From contig QAKZ01000075.1 of NCBI GenBank assembly GCA_003150175.1, positions 1 to 33,527 on the forward strand: 33,527 bases of DNA, read 5' to 3'. The stretch's first letter is position 1; the number at the start of each line of letters is the position of its first letter. Under the pieces are notes generated by a model, which was not told where the DNA came from, made no database searches, and was given only the letters and a program-made list of their open reading frames with translations. Origin of the DNA: Coriobacteriia bacterium. Lineage in GTDB: Bacteria > Actinomycetota > Coriobacteriia > Coriobacteriales > Atopobiaceae. The position numbers were made by a program, and so were the translations under genes. This document shows positions 24,920-33,527 of this stretch, one piece after another.

Positions 24920-26242
24920 CTAGCCTGCCGGAAAAAGGTCCGGCCTCGACGCCACGAACGAGTCGAAATCGCGCTCGGCCCGCTCGGCGAGCGCGCGCCG
25001 GCGGGCGGCCTTGTCGCGCACGTGCTCGGGAAGCGGCGGCACGATTCCGAAGTTCACGTGCATGGGCTGATAGTCCTTTGTGGCGGGATCGGTCGCGTAG
25101 GCGACGAGCGCCCCGAAGGACGTGGTCTGCGGGAGCTCGGCTGCGGGGGCACCGATGAGATCGGCGAAAGTGTTGAGCGCGGCGAGAAGCCCGGAGGCAA
25201 TCGCCTCGACGTAGCCCTCGGTGCCGCAGATCTGCCCCGCGAGGCGGGCCTGGGTGCCGGGGATCTTGAAGGTACGGTCGAGGACGTGGGGCGAGTCGAC
25301 GAAGGAGTTGCGGTGCATCACGCCGTAGCGCAAGAACTCGGCCCCCTCAAGTCCCGGGATCATGCGGAACACCCTGCGCTGCTCGGGCCAGGTGAGGTTC
25401 GTCTGGAAGCCGACGAGGTTGTAGGCGAGCGCGTCGGGCGTCTCCGCGCGCAGCTGGACCGCCGCCCAGGGCCTGTGCCCGGTCCTCGGGTCGGTGAGCC
25501 CCACGGGCTTGAGCGCGCCGTAGCGGATGGCGTCCCGGCCGGTCCGGGCGACCTCCTCGACGGGCTGGCAGGCGCAGAAGAGGTCCTTCTGCTCGAACTC
25601 GCGCGCGATCACCCGCTTCGCCCCGAGCAGCGCGTCGATGAACGCCTCGTACTCCTCCTTGTTCATGGGGCAGTTGAGGTAGTCGCCGATCCCCTCCTCG
25701 TAGCGCGACTGGGAGAAGGCGACGTCGCGGTCGATCGACTCTGCCGACACGATCGGCGCCGCCGCGTCGAAGAACGAGAGATGCCCCTCCCCGACCGCCG
25801 CCTCCACCGAGGAGAAGAGCGCGTCGGAGCACAAAGGGCCCGCCGCGATGACGCAGGGCCCCTCGGGGATGCGCTCAGCCTCGCTGCGCTCGACCTCGAT
25901 CAGGGGATTCGCGCAGACGTCCTCGGTGACAAGCTCGCTGAAGCGCCTGCGGTCGACCGCGAGGGCCCCGCCGGCGGGGACGGCGCACTCGCGGGCGAAC
26001 CCGAGCAGGTAAGACCCCATGCAATCCAGCTCTCGCTTGAGCAGGCCTGCCGCGGAGTCGGGCTTGGTGGATTTAAGGGAGTTCGAGCACACGAGCTCGG
26101 CGAACCCGTCGGTGTGGTGGGCGGGCGAGGCATGGACGGGGCGCTGCTCCAGAAGCGTCACCCGGACGCCCCTCTTCGCGAGCTGCAGCGCGCACTCGGA
26201 CCCTGCGAGCCCAGCCCCCACGACCGTGACACTCTGTACCAT
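24920..26242 (-). CDS. trmFO: Methylenetetrahydrofolate-tRNA-(uracil-5-)-methyltransferase
   Basis: FAD- and folate-dependent enzyme forming m5U54 (ribothymidine) in the tRNA T-loop. The dinucleotide-binding motif is VTVVGAGLAGSE at residues 5-16. VCSNSLKSTKP (Cys52) and LFCACQPVEEVARTG (Cys225) match the two functional cysteines of Bacillus TrmFO. DYLNCPMNKEEYEAF, RYGVMHRNSF and ICGTEGYVEAIASGL are further family signatures. Product 440 aa. The ATG at 26242 is preceded by AGGGGG. All four tRNA genes in this window have the TTCGAA T-loop with a T at position 54. TrmFO instead of a SAM-dependent TrmA is a Firmicutes-like trait. Confidence 0.96.
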   Translation of the reverse strand: MVQSVTVVGAGLAGSECALQLAKRGVRVTLLEQRPVHASPAHHTDGFAELVCSNSLKSTKPDSAAGLLKRELDCMGSYLLGFARECAVPAGGALAVDRRRFSELVTEDVCANPLIEVERSEAERIPEGPCVIAAGPLCSDALFSSVEAAVGEGHLSFFDAAAPIVSAESIDRDVAFSQSRYEEGIGDYLNCPMNKEEYEAFIDALLGAKRVIAREFEQKDLFCACQPVEEVARTGRDAIRYGALKPVGLTDPRTGHRPWAAVQLRAETPDALAYNLVGFQTNLTWPEQRRVFRMIPGLEGAEFLRYGVMHRNSFVDSPHVLDRTFKIPGTQARLAGQICGTEGYVEAIASGLLAALNTFADLIGAPAAELPQTTSFGALVAYATDPATKDYQPMHVNFGIVPPLPEHVRDKAARRRALAERAERDFDSFVASRPDLFPAG

Positions 26243-26282
26243 CGAACCCCCTCATGGGCGATATCGCCCTTCCGAGCCAACA

Positions 26283-27185
26283 TCAACTCGAACCATTGTG
26301 CCCCATAAGGAAGGCGGCCGTCGGCGAGTATCTCCCGTCACAGAACCGCTCCACGACTCCGGCGGCCTCGAGCGAGGTCAGCTCCATGAGCATCGCCGAG
26401 GCGCTCATGCCCATCTGCTCGGCGAGGTCCTCGGGGCGCATGGGATCCGCGACAAGCGCCGCCATGAGGGGGTCGAGGGGCTCGTCCGGCGCCTCTTGCC
26501 TCAAAAGGAGGAAGCCGTAGTCGAGCGAGATGGCGAGCTCGAGCGATTCTTGGTCGGGGATGATCCGCGCGCCCTCAGCGATGAGCGAGTTCGTGCCCTT
26601 CGACGTCGGCGAGAAGACCGATCCCGGTATCGCGTAGACGCCCCGCCCGAGCTCGAGGGCGGCGTCGGCCGTGCTCATGGTCCCCGACCGCGGCCCGCCC
26701 TCGGTCACGATGAGGTCCCGGGAGAGCGCGGCTATGAGCGCGTTGCGGCGCGGGAAGGCGTAGCGCCTGGGGCCCTGGCCCCACATCTCCGCGGATATGA
26801 CGGCCCCGCCGCTGCTGATCGCGCCGTCGTAGACGTCCTTGGAGCTCTCGGGGTAGATGGTGTCCGCGCCGCAGCCGGAGACCACGATGTGCCGCCCGCC
26901 CGCGGAGAGCGCCGCCCTGCCGGCGTACGAGTCGCAGCCCATGGCTCCGCCGGAGACGACGCAGACGCCGCCCGCAGCCGCGACCCTCCCGGCCATCTCC
27001 GCGATCGCCCGCCCGTAGGGGGTGGGGCGCCTTGAGCCTATGATGCTCACGCAGGGCCCTGTGAGCGACCGCGGGTCGCCGCGTCCCCTCAGGACCTTGG
27101 GCGGGTTCGCGAGCTCGCGCATCATCGGGGGGTAGAGCTCGTCGTCGTAGAAAAGCTCCCAGCGTCCGTTCCCGAGGTCATTCAC
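26283..27185 (-). CDS. dprA: DNA-processing protein DprA (Smf)
   Basis: Binds single-stranded DNA during natural transformation and loads RecA. The Rossmann-like core is visible as SIIGSRRPTPYGRAIAEMAG, CVVSGGAMGCDSYAGRAAL, PRRNALIAALSRDLIVTEGG and GVYAIPGSVFSPTSKGTN. The C-terminal ~60 residues form a winged helix (PLMAALVADPMRPEDLAEQM). Product 300 aa. The start is GTG at 27185 with GGGAG upstream, 16 bp after comM. Presence of dprA and comM suggests DNA uptake and recombination capacity but does not prove competence. Confidence 0.93.
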   Translation of the reverse strand: MNDLGNGRWELFYDDELYPPMMRELANPPKVLRGRGDPRSLTGPCVSIIGSRRPTPYGRAIAEMAGRVAAAGGVCVVSGGAMGCDSYAGRAALSAGGRHIVVSGCGADTIYPESSKDVYDGAISSGGAVISAEMWGQGPRRYAFPRRNALIAALSRDLIVTEGGPRSGTMSTADAALELGRGVYAIPGSVFSPTSKGTNSLIAEGARIIPDQESLELAISLDYGFLLLRQEAPDEPLDPLMAALVADPMRPEDLAEQMGMSASAMLMELTSLEAAGVVERFCDGRYSPTAAFLMGHNGSS

Positions 27186-27201
27186 GGCAGGCTCCCTTCC
27201 C

Positions 27202-28689
27202 TTAGAGGCTGGCGCGCGACCTGAAGCCGAGCGCCTCGACGATGTCTTCGGTTTCCACGAGCGGGTGCTCCGCGATGTCGGCTACGGTCCTGGCGACGCT
27301 CGCTATGCGGACGATGGCGCGCCCGCCGAGCAGGAGCTTCGCCGCATAGCCCTCGAAGAGCTCGCGGGCGTCGTCCGCGAGCGCGGCGCCGCCGGGGCCG
27401 TCGGCCGCGCCGTAGCGCGCCAGCCTCCACGAGCGGAACTCCCGCGCGTTCACCACGATCTCGCGCATCTCGGCCGAGCCCATGCCCTTGCCGCCGCGGA
27501 TCACGCTCTTTTCCGACGGGCGCGCGACGTCGCAGACGACGTCGATCCTGTTCATCAAGGGCCCGCCGATCTTGTTCTGGTACGCCACGACCTTCGCGGG
27601 AGGGCAGCGGCAGGTGTGCCCGGGGTCGCCCAGATGCCCGCAGGGGCAGGGGTTCGCGGCCGCGACCAGCTGGAAGTCGCAAGGGAACACGTAGGTCCCC
27701 TCGGCGCGCACGAGCCGCACGACGTGGTCCTCGATCGGCTGCCTCATGGCCTGCAGGACGTTGTTGGCGAACTCCGGGATCTCGTCGAGGAACAGCACGC
27801 CGTTGTGGGCGAGTGAGAGCTCCCCGGGGATCACGGGCCTGCCGCCGCCGACGAGGCCCGCGAGCGTCATGGAGTGGTGCGGCGCCCTGAAGGGCCGCTC
27901 GCCGCGCGCGATCGAGTCGAGCGGCTGGCCGGCCGCCGAGTGGATCAGCATGGCCTCGTCGCGCTCACGGTCGCCGAGCGGGGGAAGGATGGTCGGGAGG
28001 CGCTTGGCGAGCATCGACTTGCCCGCGCCGGGAGGACCCACCATGAGCATCCCGTGGCGGCCAGCCGCCGCGATGACCATGGCGCGCTTGGCGATCTCCT
28101 GGTCGAGCACCTGGTCGTAATCAAGCGAGGACGATTCGGATCCTTCGGAATCCGGGGCATCGACGATCCCTGCGAGCGCGGGGAGTGCCTCGAGCCCCTC
28201 TGCGAGCTGATCGAGCGAGGAGAGCGCGAGGACGCGTCCGCGCCCTCCCGTGACGACCGGCGTCGAGGACGAGACCACAAGGTCGAAGCCGAGCTCGTCG
28301 GCGAGCACGGCGTAGGAGGCGGCGCCGCGCACCGGCAGCACGCTCCCGTCGAGCGCGAGCTCACCCACGAAGAGCGCATGGTCAGCGACGCGCCGCGGGA
28401 TCTGCTTGGTCGCGGCGAGGATCGCCACGGCGATGGGAAGGTCGTAGGCGCACCCGAGCTTCTGGATGTCCCCCGGCGAGAGGTTCACGGTGAAGTGCGA
28501 CTGGGGGATCTCGAAGCCCGAGGCGCCGATCGCGCACCGAACGCGCTCTGCGGTCTCGTCCGCGCGCAGGTTGGTCTTGCCCACGATGTGCATCCCGGGA
28601 AGGCCCCCGGTGGAGGACGCCTCGACCGTGAGGGGCAGGGCCTCTATGCCGCGCAGGGCGCCTGAGCGCACCCCGACAGAGCGGCTCAC
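27202..28689 (-). CDS. comM: YifB family Mg-chelatase-like AAA ATPase (ComM)
   Basis: Hexameric helicase that promotes branch migration when transformed DNA recombines. The N-terminal ChlI/Lon-like domain (residues 5-125, VEASSTGGLPGMHIVG, VNLSPGDIQKLG, LFVGELALDG) is followed by the AAA core: Walker A MLMVGPPGAGKSMLAKRLP (218-225), FRAPHHSMTLAGLVGGG, NGVLFLDEIPEF as Walker B and the Cys cluster AANPCPCGHLGDPGHTCRC. Product 495 aa. The start is GTG at 28689, sharing four bases with the yraN stop (GTGA). Confidence 0.94.
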   Translation of the reverse strand: MSRSVGVRSGALRGIEALPLTVEASSTGGLPGMHIVGKTNLRADETAERVRCAIGASGFEIPQSHFTVNLSPGDIQKLGCAYDLPIAVAILAATKQIPRRVADHALFVGELALDGSVLPVRGAASYAVLADELGFDLVVSSSTPVVTGGRGRVLALSSLDQLAEGLEALPALAGIVDAPDSEGSESSSLDYDQVLDQEIAKRAMVIAAAGRHGMLMVGPPGAGKSMLAKRLPTILPPLGDRERDEAMLIHSAAGQPLDSIARGERPFRAPHHSMTLAGLVGGGRPVIPGELSLAHNGVLFLDEIPEFANNVLQAMRQPIEDHVVRLVRAEGTYVFPCDFQLVAAANPCPCGHLGDPGHTCRCPPAKVVAYQNKIGGPLMNRIDVVCDVARPSEKSVIRGGKGMGSAEMREIVVNAREFRSWRLARYGAADGPGGAALADDARELFEGYAAKLLLGGRAIVRIASVARTVADIAEHPLVETEDIVEALGFRSRASL

Positions 28690-29189
28690 CTCGAGTCCCC
28701 GAAGAACGCGCAGGTGACGTGACGCAGCAAGACCTCGTCGCCCGAGGCGACCGGGAACGTCACCGCGACGACGTCGAACCTCACGGTCGGCTTCGGGCGC
28801 ATCCGCGAGATATAGAGCTCCGCGAGCCTGAGATATCGTTTCTGCCTCGTGACGGTGACGGCGAGCTCGGGCGTCACCTGAACGGAGCCCTCCCGCCTCG
28901 TCTTCACCTCAACGAAGACGAGCGCGCCGCCGTCCTCGGCGACGATGTCGACCTCGCCGAGCCCGCAGCGCCATTTGCGCTCGACGACCGACATCCCGAT
29001 GGACTCGAGGTACTCGGCGGCGAGGTCCTCTCCGACGTCGCCGAGATCCTTGAGGCTGAGGGACTCGGTGCGGAGCCCCTCGGGGGCGCGGCTGTACGCG
29101 ACGAACGTGCGCCGGACCCCCCTCCCCTCGCGGGGCGCGTCGTACGCCTCGTCGTATACGGTCCGCGCGCATCGCTGTTCAAGCACCAT
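28686..29189 (-). CDS. YraN family protein (UPF0102), putative nuclease
   Basis: Small protein with the restriction-endonuclease-like fold. The conserved block is LGDVGEDLAAEYLESIGMSV, then RKWRCGLGEVDIVAEDGG and LVFVEVKTRREGS, which supply the E...D-EVK set. About 45 residues precede this block, making it longer (167 aa) than the usual ~120. The ATG at 29189 was chosen because AGGAGG lies five bases upstream; an ATG at 29216 has no such site. The Shine-Dalgarno and start codon are inside a strong hairpin. It overlaps comM by four bases, and yraN genes often neighbour comM, dprA and rnhB, but its biochemical role is not settled. Confidence 0.88.
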   Translation of the reverse strand: MVLEQRCARTVYDEAYDAPREGRGVRRTFVAYSRAPEGLRTESLSLKDLGDVGEDLAAEYLESIGMSVVERKWRCGLGEVDIVAEDGGALVFVEVKTRREGSVQVTPELAVTVTRQKRYLRLAELYISRMRPKPTVRFDVVAVTFPVASGDEVLLRHVTCAFFGDSR

Positions 29190-29229
29190 GGCATCCTCCT
29201 TGACCCTGTGGTGCATGGAGGATGCCACG
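29187..29229 (-). promoter_or_regulatory. Hairpin that sequesters the yraN ribosome-binding site and start codon
   Basis: GGCATCCTCC (plus 29190-29199) and GGAGGATGCC (29217-29226) are perfect 10-base arms with a 17-nt loop. In the minus-strand RNA the pairing extends by three more pairs (one G-U) to 29187 and 29229, so both the AGGAGG and the AUG of yraN are inside the stem. A competing pair GCACCA/TGGTGC (29183-29188 with 29209-29214) would leave the AGGAGG in a loop. Confidence 0.65.
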
Positions 29230-29375
29230 CGGACCTTACCGGTCCCTTCCCACTGCCTTGCGGGTTTCTTCCCGGAATCTGCCTGAAAGGCACGAGCGCC
29301 GCCCAGATTTTGAACACTCGGCAGGCCAAGGAGGGGCCAGGGCGCCAAAGCGACGGGCCGACGCGCGGCGGCAGC
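29230..29375. other. rnhB-yraN intergenic region
   Basis: Apart from the yraN hairpin, this region holds only a small TGCCTGAAAGGCA dyad (29281-29293). No convincing promoter or terminator is visible. Together with the hairpin it would form a leader of up to about 186 nt for the yraN-comM-dprA-trmFO-xerC run. Confidence 0.35.
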
Positions 29376-30167
29376 TTAAAACAGGGAGGGCGTCTCCAGG
29401 AAGTTTCCACAGAACGAGAAGCGATGGATCGGAGTGAGGCCGTGGGCGCGGATCGCGGCGATGTGCTCCGCGGACGCGTAGCCCTTGCACTCCGCGAGGT
29501 GGTACTCGGGATACTCATCGTCATAGGCGACCATGAGGTGGTCCCTGGTGACCTTGGCGACGATCGAGGCCGCGGCGATGGCTGCGATGCGCGCATCGCC
29601 CTTGACGAGGGTCCTCTCTTTGGGATGGACGTGCATGGGGTTGCCGTCGATGAGCACGCAGTCCGGCTCGACCCCGGCGTCCTTGATCGCGCCCGACATG
29701 GCGGCGCGCAGCGCCTGCGCCATGCCGACCGCGTCGATGACCGCGGGCTCGATGTGGCAGGTGCCGATGGCCAGCGCCGCGTCGGCGATCTTCGCGGCGA
29801 GGACCTCGCGCCTCGCGGGCGTCAGCTGCTTGGAGTCGTTGATGCCCCAGATCATGGGGTCGTAGGGCAGCGCGACCGCGCAGACCGTGAGGGGGCCCGC
29901 GATCGAGCCGCGCCCGACCTCGTCGACGCCGAGGACCAGCCCGTCGCCCCCGAGCTCGCGCTGCAGCTCGTACATGCCGCGAACGCGGTCGTGCTCCGCC
30001 GCGTCGCGCTCGACGCGCTTCTGCGCGGAGGCGACCGCGCGCTGAACCTGCTTTCGCGGGTCGTCGGAGTAGCGCTTTATGAGTGCGCGCGCCTCGTCGT
30101 CGGGGGCATCGGAAAGAAGCGCCGCGATCTCCTTCGCGGTCGAGGCGTGCGGTGCGTGGTCGGGCAT
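29376..30167 (-). CDS. rnhB: Ribonuclease HII
   Basis: Cuts RNA in RNA-DNA hybrids and removes misincorporated ribonucleotides. The active site is complete: LVLGVDEVGRGSIAGP (Asp82, Glu83), VLIDGNP (Asp174) and SIVAKVTRDHLM (Asp209). GYASAEHIAAIRAHGLTPIH is typical of the C-terminus. An N-terminal helical region of about 75 residues precedes the catalytic domain, as in the longer Bacillus-type enzymes. The ATG at 30167 has AGAGG upstream and gives 263 aa; a TTG six codons earlier is possible. Confidence 0.95.
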   Translation of the reverse strand: MPDHAPHASTAKEIAALLSDAPDDEARALIKRYSDDPRKQVQRAVASAQKRVERDAAEHDRVRGMYELQRELGGDGLVLGVDEVGRGSIAGPLTVCAVALPYDPMIWGINDSKQLTPARREVLAAKIADAALAIGTCHIEPAVIDAVGMAQALRAAMSGAIKDAGVEPDCVLIDGNPMHVHPKERTLVKGDARIAAIAAASIVAKVTRDHLMVAYDDEYPEYHLAECKGYASAEHIAAIRAHGLTPIHRFSFCGNFLETPSLF

Positions 30168-30187
30168 GGGTACCTCTCGATACAATG

Positions 30188-30211
30188 AGGGCCGCCCCGA
30201 GGGACGGCCCT
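30188..30211. other. GC hairpin between rplS and rnhB
   Basis: AGGGCCG (30188-30194) and CGGCCCT (30205-30211) pair, with CCC/GGG inside after one mismatch, 22 bp after the rplS stop. It has no U-run on either strand, so it is a weak terminator or an mRNA-stabilising hairpin. Confidence 0.45.
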
Positions 30212-30233
30212 GAACAACTCAAATACCGAAGAA

Positions 30234-30575
30234 CTAGCGCTTCTCGGGGATGCGAGCGGCCTTGCCGATGCGGTCGCGGAGGTAGTAGAGCTTGGCGCGA
30301 CGGACGGCACCGTGGCGGACAACCTCGAGCTTGGCGATCTTGGGGCTGTGAAGCGGGAAGGTGCGCTCGACGCCGACGCCGAAGGAGATCTTGCGGACAG
30401 TGAAGGTCTCGCGGGCGCCCTCGCCGCTCATGCGGATGACGTCGCCCTGGAAGACCTGCTCACGCTGACGGTCGCCCTCGATGATGCGGTAGTGAACCTT
30501 GACGTTGTCGCCAGGGCGAACCTCGGGGATGTCCTCGCGGATCTGCTGACGCTCGATAGCGCGGATGTAGTCCAT
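30234..30575 (-). CDS. rplS: 50S ribosomal protein L19
   Basis: Large-subunit protein at the interface with 30S. The whole family pattern is present: [73 protein letters not shown] and [17 protein letters not shown]. The 113-aa length is normal. The ATG at 30575 has AAGGA upstream. It is transcribed from its own promoter at 30647-30675. Confidence 0.98.
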   Translation of the reverse strand: MDYIRAIERQQIREDIPEVRPGDNVKVHYRIIEGDRQREQVFQGDVIRMSGEGARETFTVRKISFGVGVERTFPLHSPKIAKLEVVRHGAVRRAKLYYLRDRIGKAARIPEKR

Positions 30576-30598
30576 AGTTGTTCCTTGTCTCTCTAGAG

Positions 30599-30624
30599 GT
30601 GCCGACGCTGTCTGCGAGCGGCAC
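30599..30624 (-). promoter_or_regulatory. Hairpin in the rplS leader
   Basis: GTGCCG (30599-30604) and CGGCAC (30619-30624) pair, with CGC/GCG (30606-30608, 30614-30616) inside, about 24 bp before the rplS start in a leader of about 65 nt. L19 leaders with regulatory hairpins are known in Firmicutes; whether this belongs to that class was not tested. Confidence 0.45.
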
Positions 30625-30646
30625 ATAGGCTTACACACAAGGAGAA

Positions 30647-30675
30647 ACTATAAACGAGAGGCGGCCGCACATCAA
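30647..30675 (-). promoter_or_regulatory. Promoter of rplS
   Basis: On the minus strand TTGATG (plus 30670-30675) and TATAGT (plus 30647-30652) are separated by exactly 17 bp. It lies just after the end of the DUF6273-type gene. Confidence 0.75.
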
Positions 30676-30687
30676 GAAAATTCACAA

Positions 30688-31692
30688 CTAAAGGCAAAAA
30701 CCTGCCACGACGCCGTTTTCCTCGGACGCGCGCAGGACGGTCGAGGGGTATCCGCTCGCCATGACCTGGTAGAAGCAGGAGTCCTCGACGCCGACGAGGC
30801 TCGCCGGGTACGGGGTGCGCAGCCACCAGTTGCCGCCCATGCTCCCCACGGCCCCCTCGAGCGCCGAGAAGGACGCTCGGTCGCGGACGCCCTGCTCGGC
30901 GAAGTAGGCGTACTGCGCGCCCTCGGAACAGAGCAGGCGATCGTAGGGGGCGAAGTCGACGTAGCCGGTGTTCGCGATGGGCTTGTCGCCGTACTCCTGG
31001 GCAAACCAGGTGACGTCGCCGTACACCTCGGAGGCCGAGAAGGCCCAGAGCTTGTCGGCCGTGGAGGTGAGGACGTCGAAGTCCCCGCCCTTGACCGTGC
31101 CGGTGTTGTTGGTCGTCTTCGAGACCTCGACGACGCCGGACGAGAGCTCCTGCGGCAGCAGGGCGAGGCTGTCGGCAGCAAGCCATGCGCGCAGCCGGCT
31201 CGACTCCCAGCCGCCGAGGTTCGTGTCCTCGTCGTTCATACCCCTGCGCGAGAGCGGCGAGGTCATGAAGGTGAGGCCCGCCTTGCCCGACCCGTCCGCC
31301 AGCTCGTCCGCGCGCGCGCCGACGACGCGGCACGTAACGACGTGGCCGTCGGTGAGCTCGATCGGGCGGACGCAGTCGGCGATGGCGCCGTCGGCGCCGA
31401 CGATCCCGTACTCGCGCGCGACCTCTAGGCCCGCCGCGTCGTCGGCCGCAGCCGAGATCATGCGGGCGATCTGGGAGAGCTCGTCCCACGAGTACTCCGA
31501 GAAGGCCTTGGGCGCGGGCACGCCGGTGCCCGCGGGATCGGCGGCGGTGGCCGCGGGCTCCGCCTGCCGCCCGCTCGCCTTGAGCCTCCCTGTGGCGACG
31601 AACCAGAACGCGAGGGCGCAACCGGCGACGAAAAGGGCCGAGACCGCGAGCGCGACGTAGGCGCCGGCGCCCGAGCCGTTCTTCTTTCCCAT
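30688..31692 (-). CDS. Membrane-anchored DUF6273-type protein
   Basis: A 334-residue protein with one N-terminal membrane segment (about residues 12-33, YVALAVSALFVAGCALAFWF) and a Pro/Ala-rich linker. The rest appears extracytoplasmic and resembles the DUF6273 family found in Firmicutes and Coriobacteriia surface proteins. Family-like features are NLGGWESSRLRAWLAAD, LPQELSSGVVEVSKTTNN, KLWAFSASEVYGD and NWWLRTPYP. Function is unknown. The ATG at 31692 has AGGA eight bases upstream. It sits alone between the ppdK terminator and the rplS promoter. DUF6273 membership was assigned from memory of the pattern, not from a search. Confidence 0.72.
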   Translation of the reverse strand: MGKKNGSGAGAYVALAVSALFVAGCALAFWFVATGRLKASGRQAEPAATAADPAGTGVPAPKAFSEYSWDELSQIARMISAAADDAAGLEVAREYGIVGADGAIADCVRPIELTDGHVVTCRVVGARADELADGSGKAGLTFMTSPLSRRGMNDEDTNLGGWESSRLRAWLAADSLALLPQELSSGVVEVSKTTNNTGTVKGGDFDVLTSTADKLWAFSASEVYGDVTWFAQEYGDKPIANTGYVDFAPYDRLLCSEGAQYAYFAEQGVRDRASFSALEGAVGSMGGNWWLRTPYPASLVGVEDSCFYQVMASGYPSTVLRASEENGVVAGFCL

Positions 31693-31741
31693 GATCTGTC
31701 CTTTCGTCGACGCATGACGATCGTGGGGTTCATCCTCGCAC

Positions 31742-31778
31742 AAAAAGAAGGGAGGGAAGCCGCTCGGGCTCCCCTCCC
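31742..31778 (-). terminator. Intrinsic terminator of ppdK
   Basis: On the minus strand GGGAGGGGAGCC (plus 31767-31778) pairs with GGCTTCCCTCCC (plus 31750-31761) over 12 bp with one G-U and a 5-nt loop, followed by TTCTTTTTG. It starts 24 bp after the ppdK stop and is the strongest terminator in the window. Confidence 0.92.
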
Positions 31779-31802
31779 TACCGAATCAACTCAGGTCAAA
31801 GC

Positions 31803-33527
<1,725 letters not shown>

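Noticed and set aside
25022..26308. A 428-codon plus-strand open frame opposite trmFO
   Set aside because: Antisense to a full-length, motif-complete trmFO, with no recognisable protein features.

Overview
The window is a GC-rich, tightly packed bacterial chromosome segment. Almost everything is on the minus strand; the only plus-strand gene is an acyltransferase at 8082-9938. The gene content is core metabolism and information processing, with no phage, transposon, plasmid or CRISPR signature. I infer a Coriobacteriia-type actinobacterium (Olsenella/Collinsella/Atopobium relatives). The composition is actinobacterial, but the gene order rpsB-tsf-pyrH-frr-uppS-cdsA-dxr-rseP-ispG-proS, the folate-type tRNA methyltransferase TrmFO and a pyruvate phosphate dikinase look Firmicutes-like. 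This placement rests on general knowledge and no search was run.

Layout, read in the direction of transcription (right to left). (1) 33527-31742: the C-terminal two thirds of ppdK, running off the right edge and ending at a strong terminator. (2) 31692-30688: a membrane-anchored DUF6273-type protein. (3) 30675-30234: rplS with its own promoter and leader hairpin. (4) 30167-24006: rnhB, then yraN-comM-dprA-trmFO-xerC (DNA uptake/processing, tRNA modification, recombinase). (5) 23927-15215: rpsB-tsf, terminator, then pyrH-frr-uppS-cdsA-dxr-rseP-ispG as one closely spaced operon, followed after 128 bp by proS. (6) 13373-11094: three adjacent inverted repeats, then an FMN-dependent alpha-hydroxy-acid oxidizing protein and a class I aminotransferase. 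(7) 11028-10013: a minus-strand tRNA cluster (Ala, CAT, Val, Ala) interrupted by a small four-helix membrane protein gene. (8) 9938-8082: OatA-like acyltransferase, divergent from the next block. (9) 7913-39: ABC-F ATPase, small membrane protein, site-2 protease homologue, scpA, scpB, rluB, cmk, a PlsC-like acyltransferase and ispH.

Functional links. Three MEP-pathway enzymes (dxr, ispG, ispH) supply isoprenoid precursors, and uppS turns them into the undecaprenyl carrier. cdsA and the PlsC-like protein act in phospholipid synthesis, two M50 proteases act in the membrane, and the OatA-like enzyme probably modifies the wall. Starts are strikingly often TTG or GTG, so many were set here by Shine-Dalgarno position and by overlap with the upstream stop codon.

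I found no convincing new multi-gene system. The best leads are a predicted winged-helix domain inserted into the RseP-type protease, a hairpin that hides the ribosome-binding site and start codon of yraN at the head of the comM/dprA operon, a PlsC homologue with HX4E in place of HX4D, and a 31-bp perfect palindrome directly after proS.
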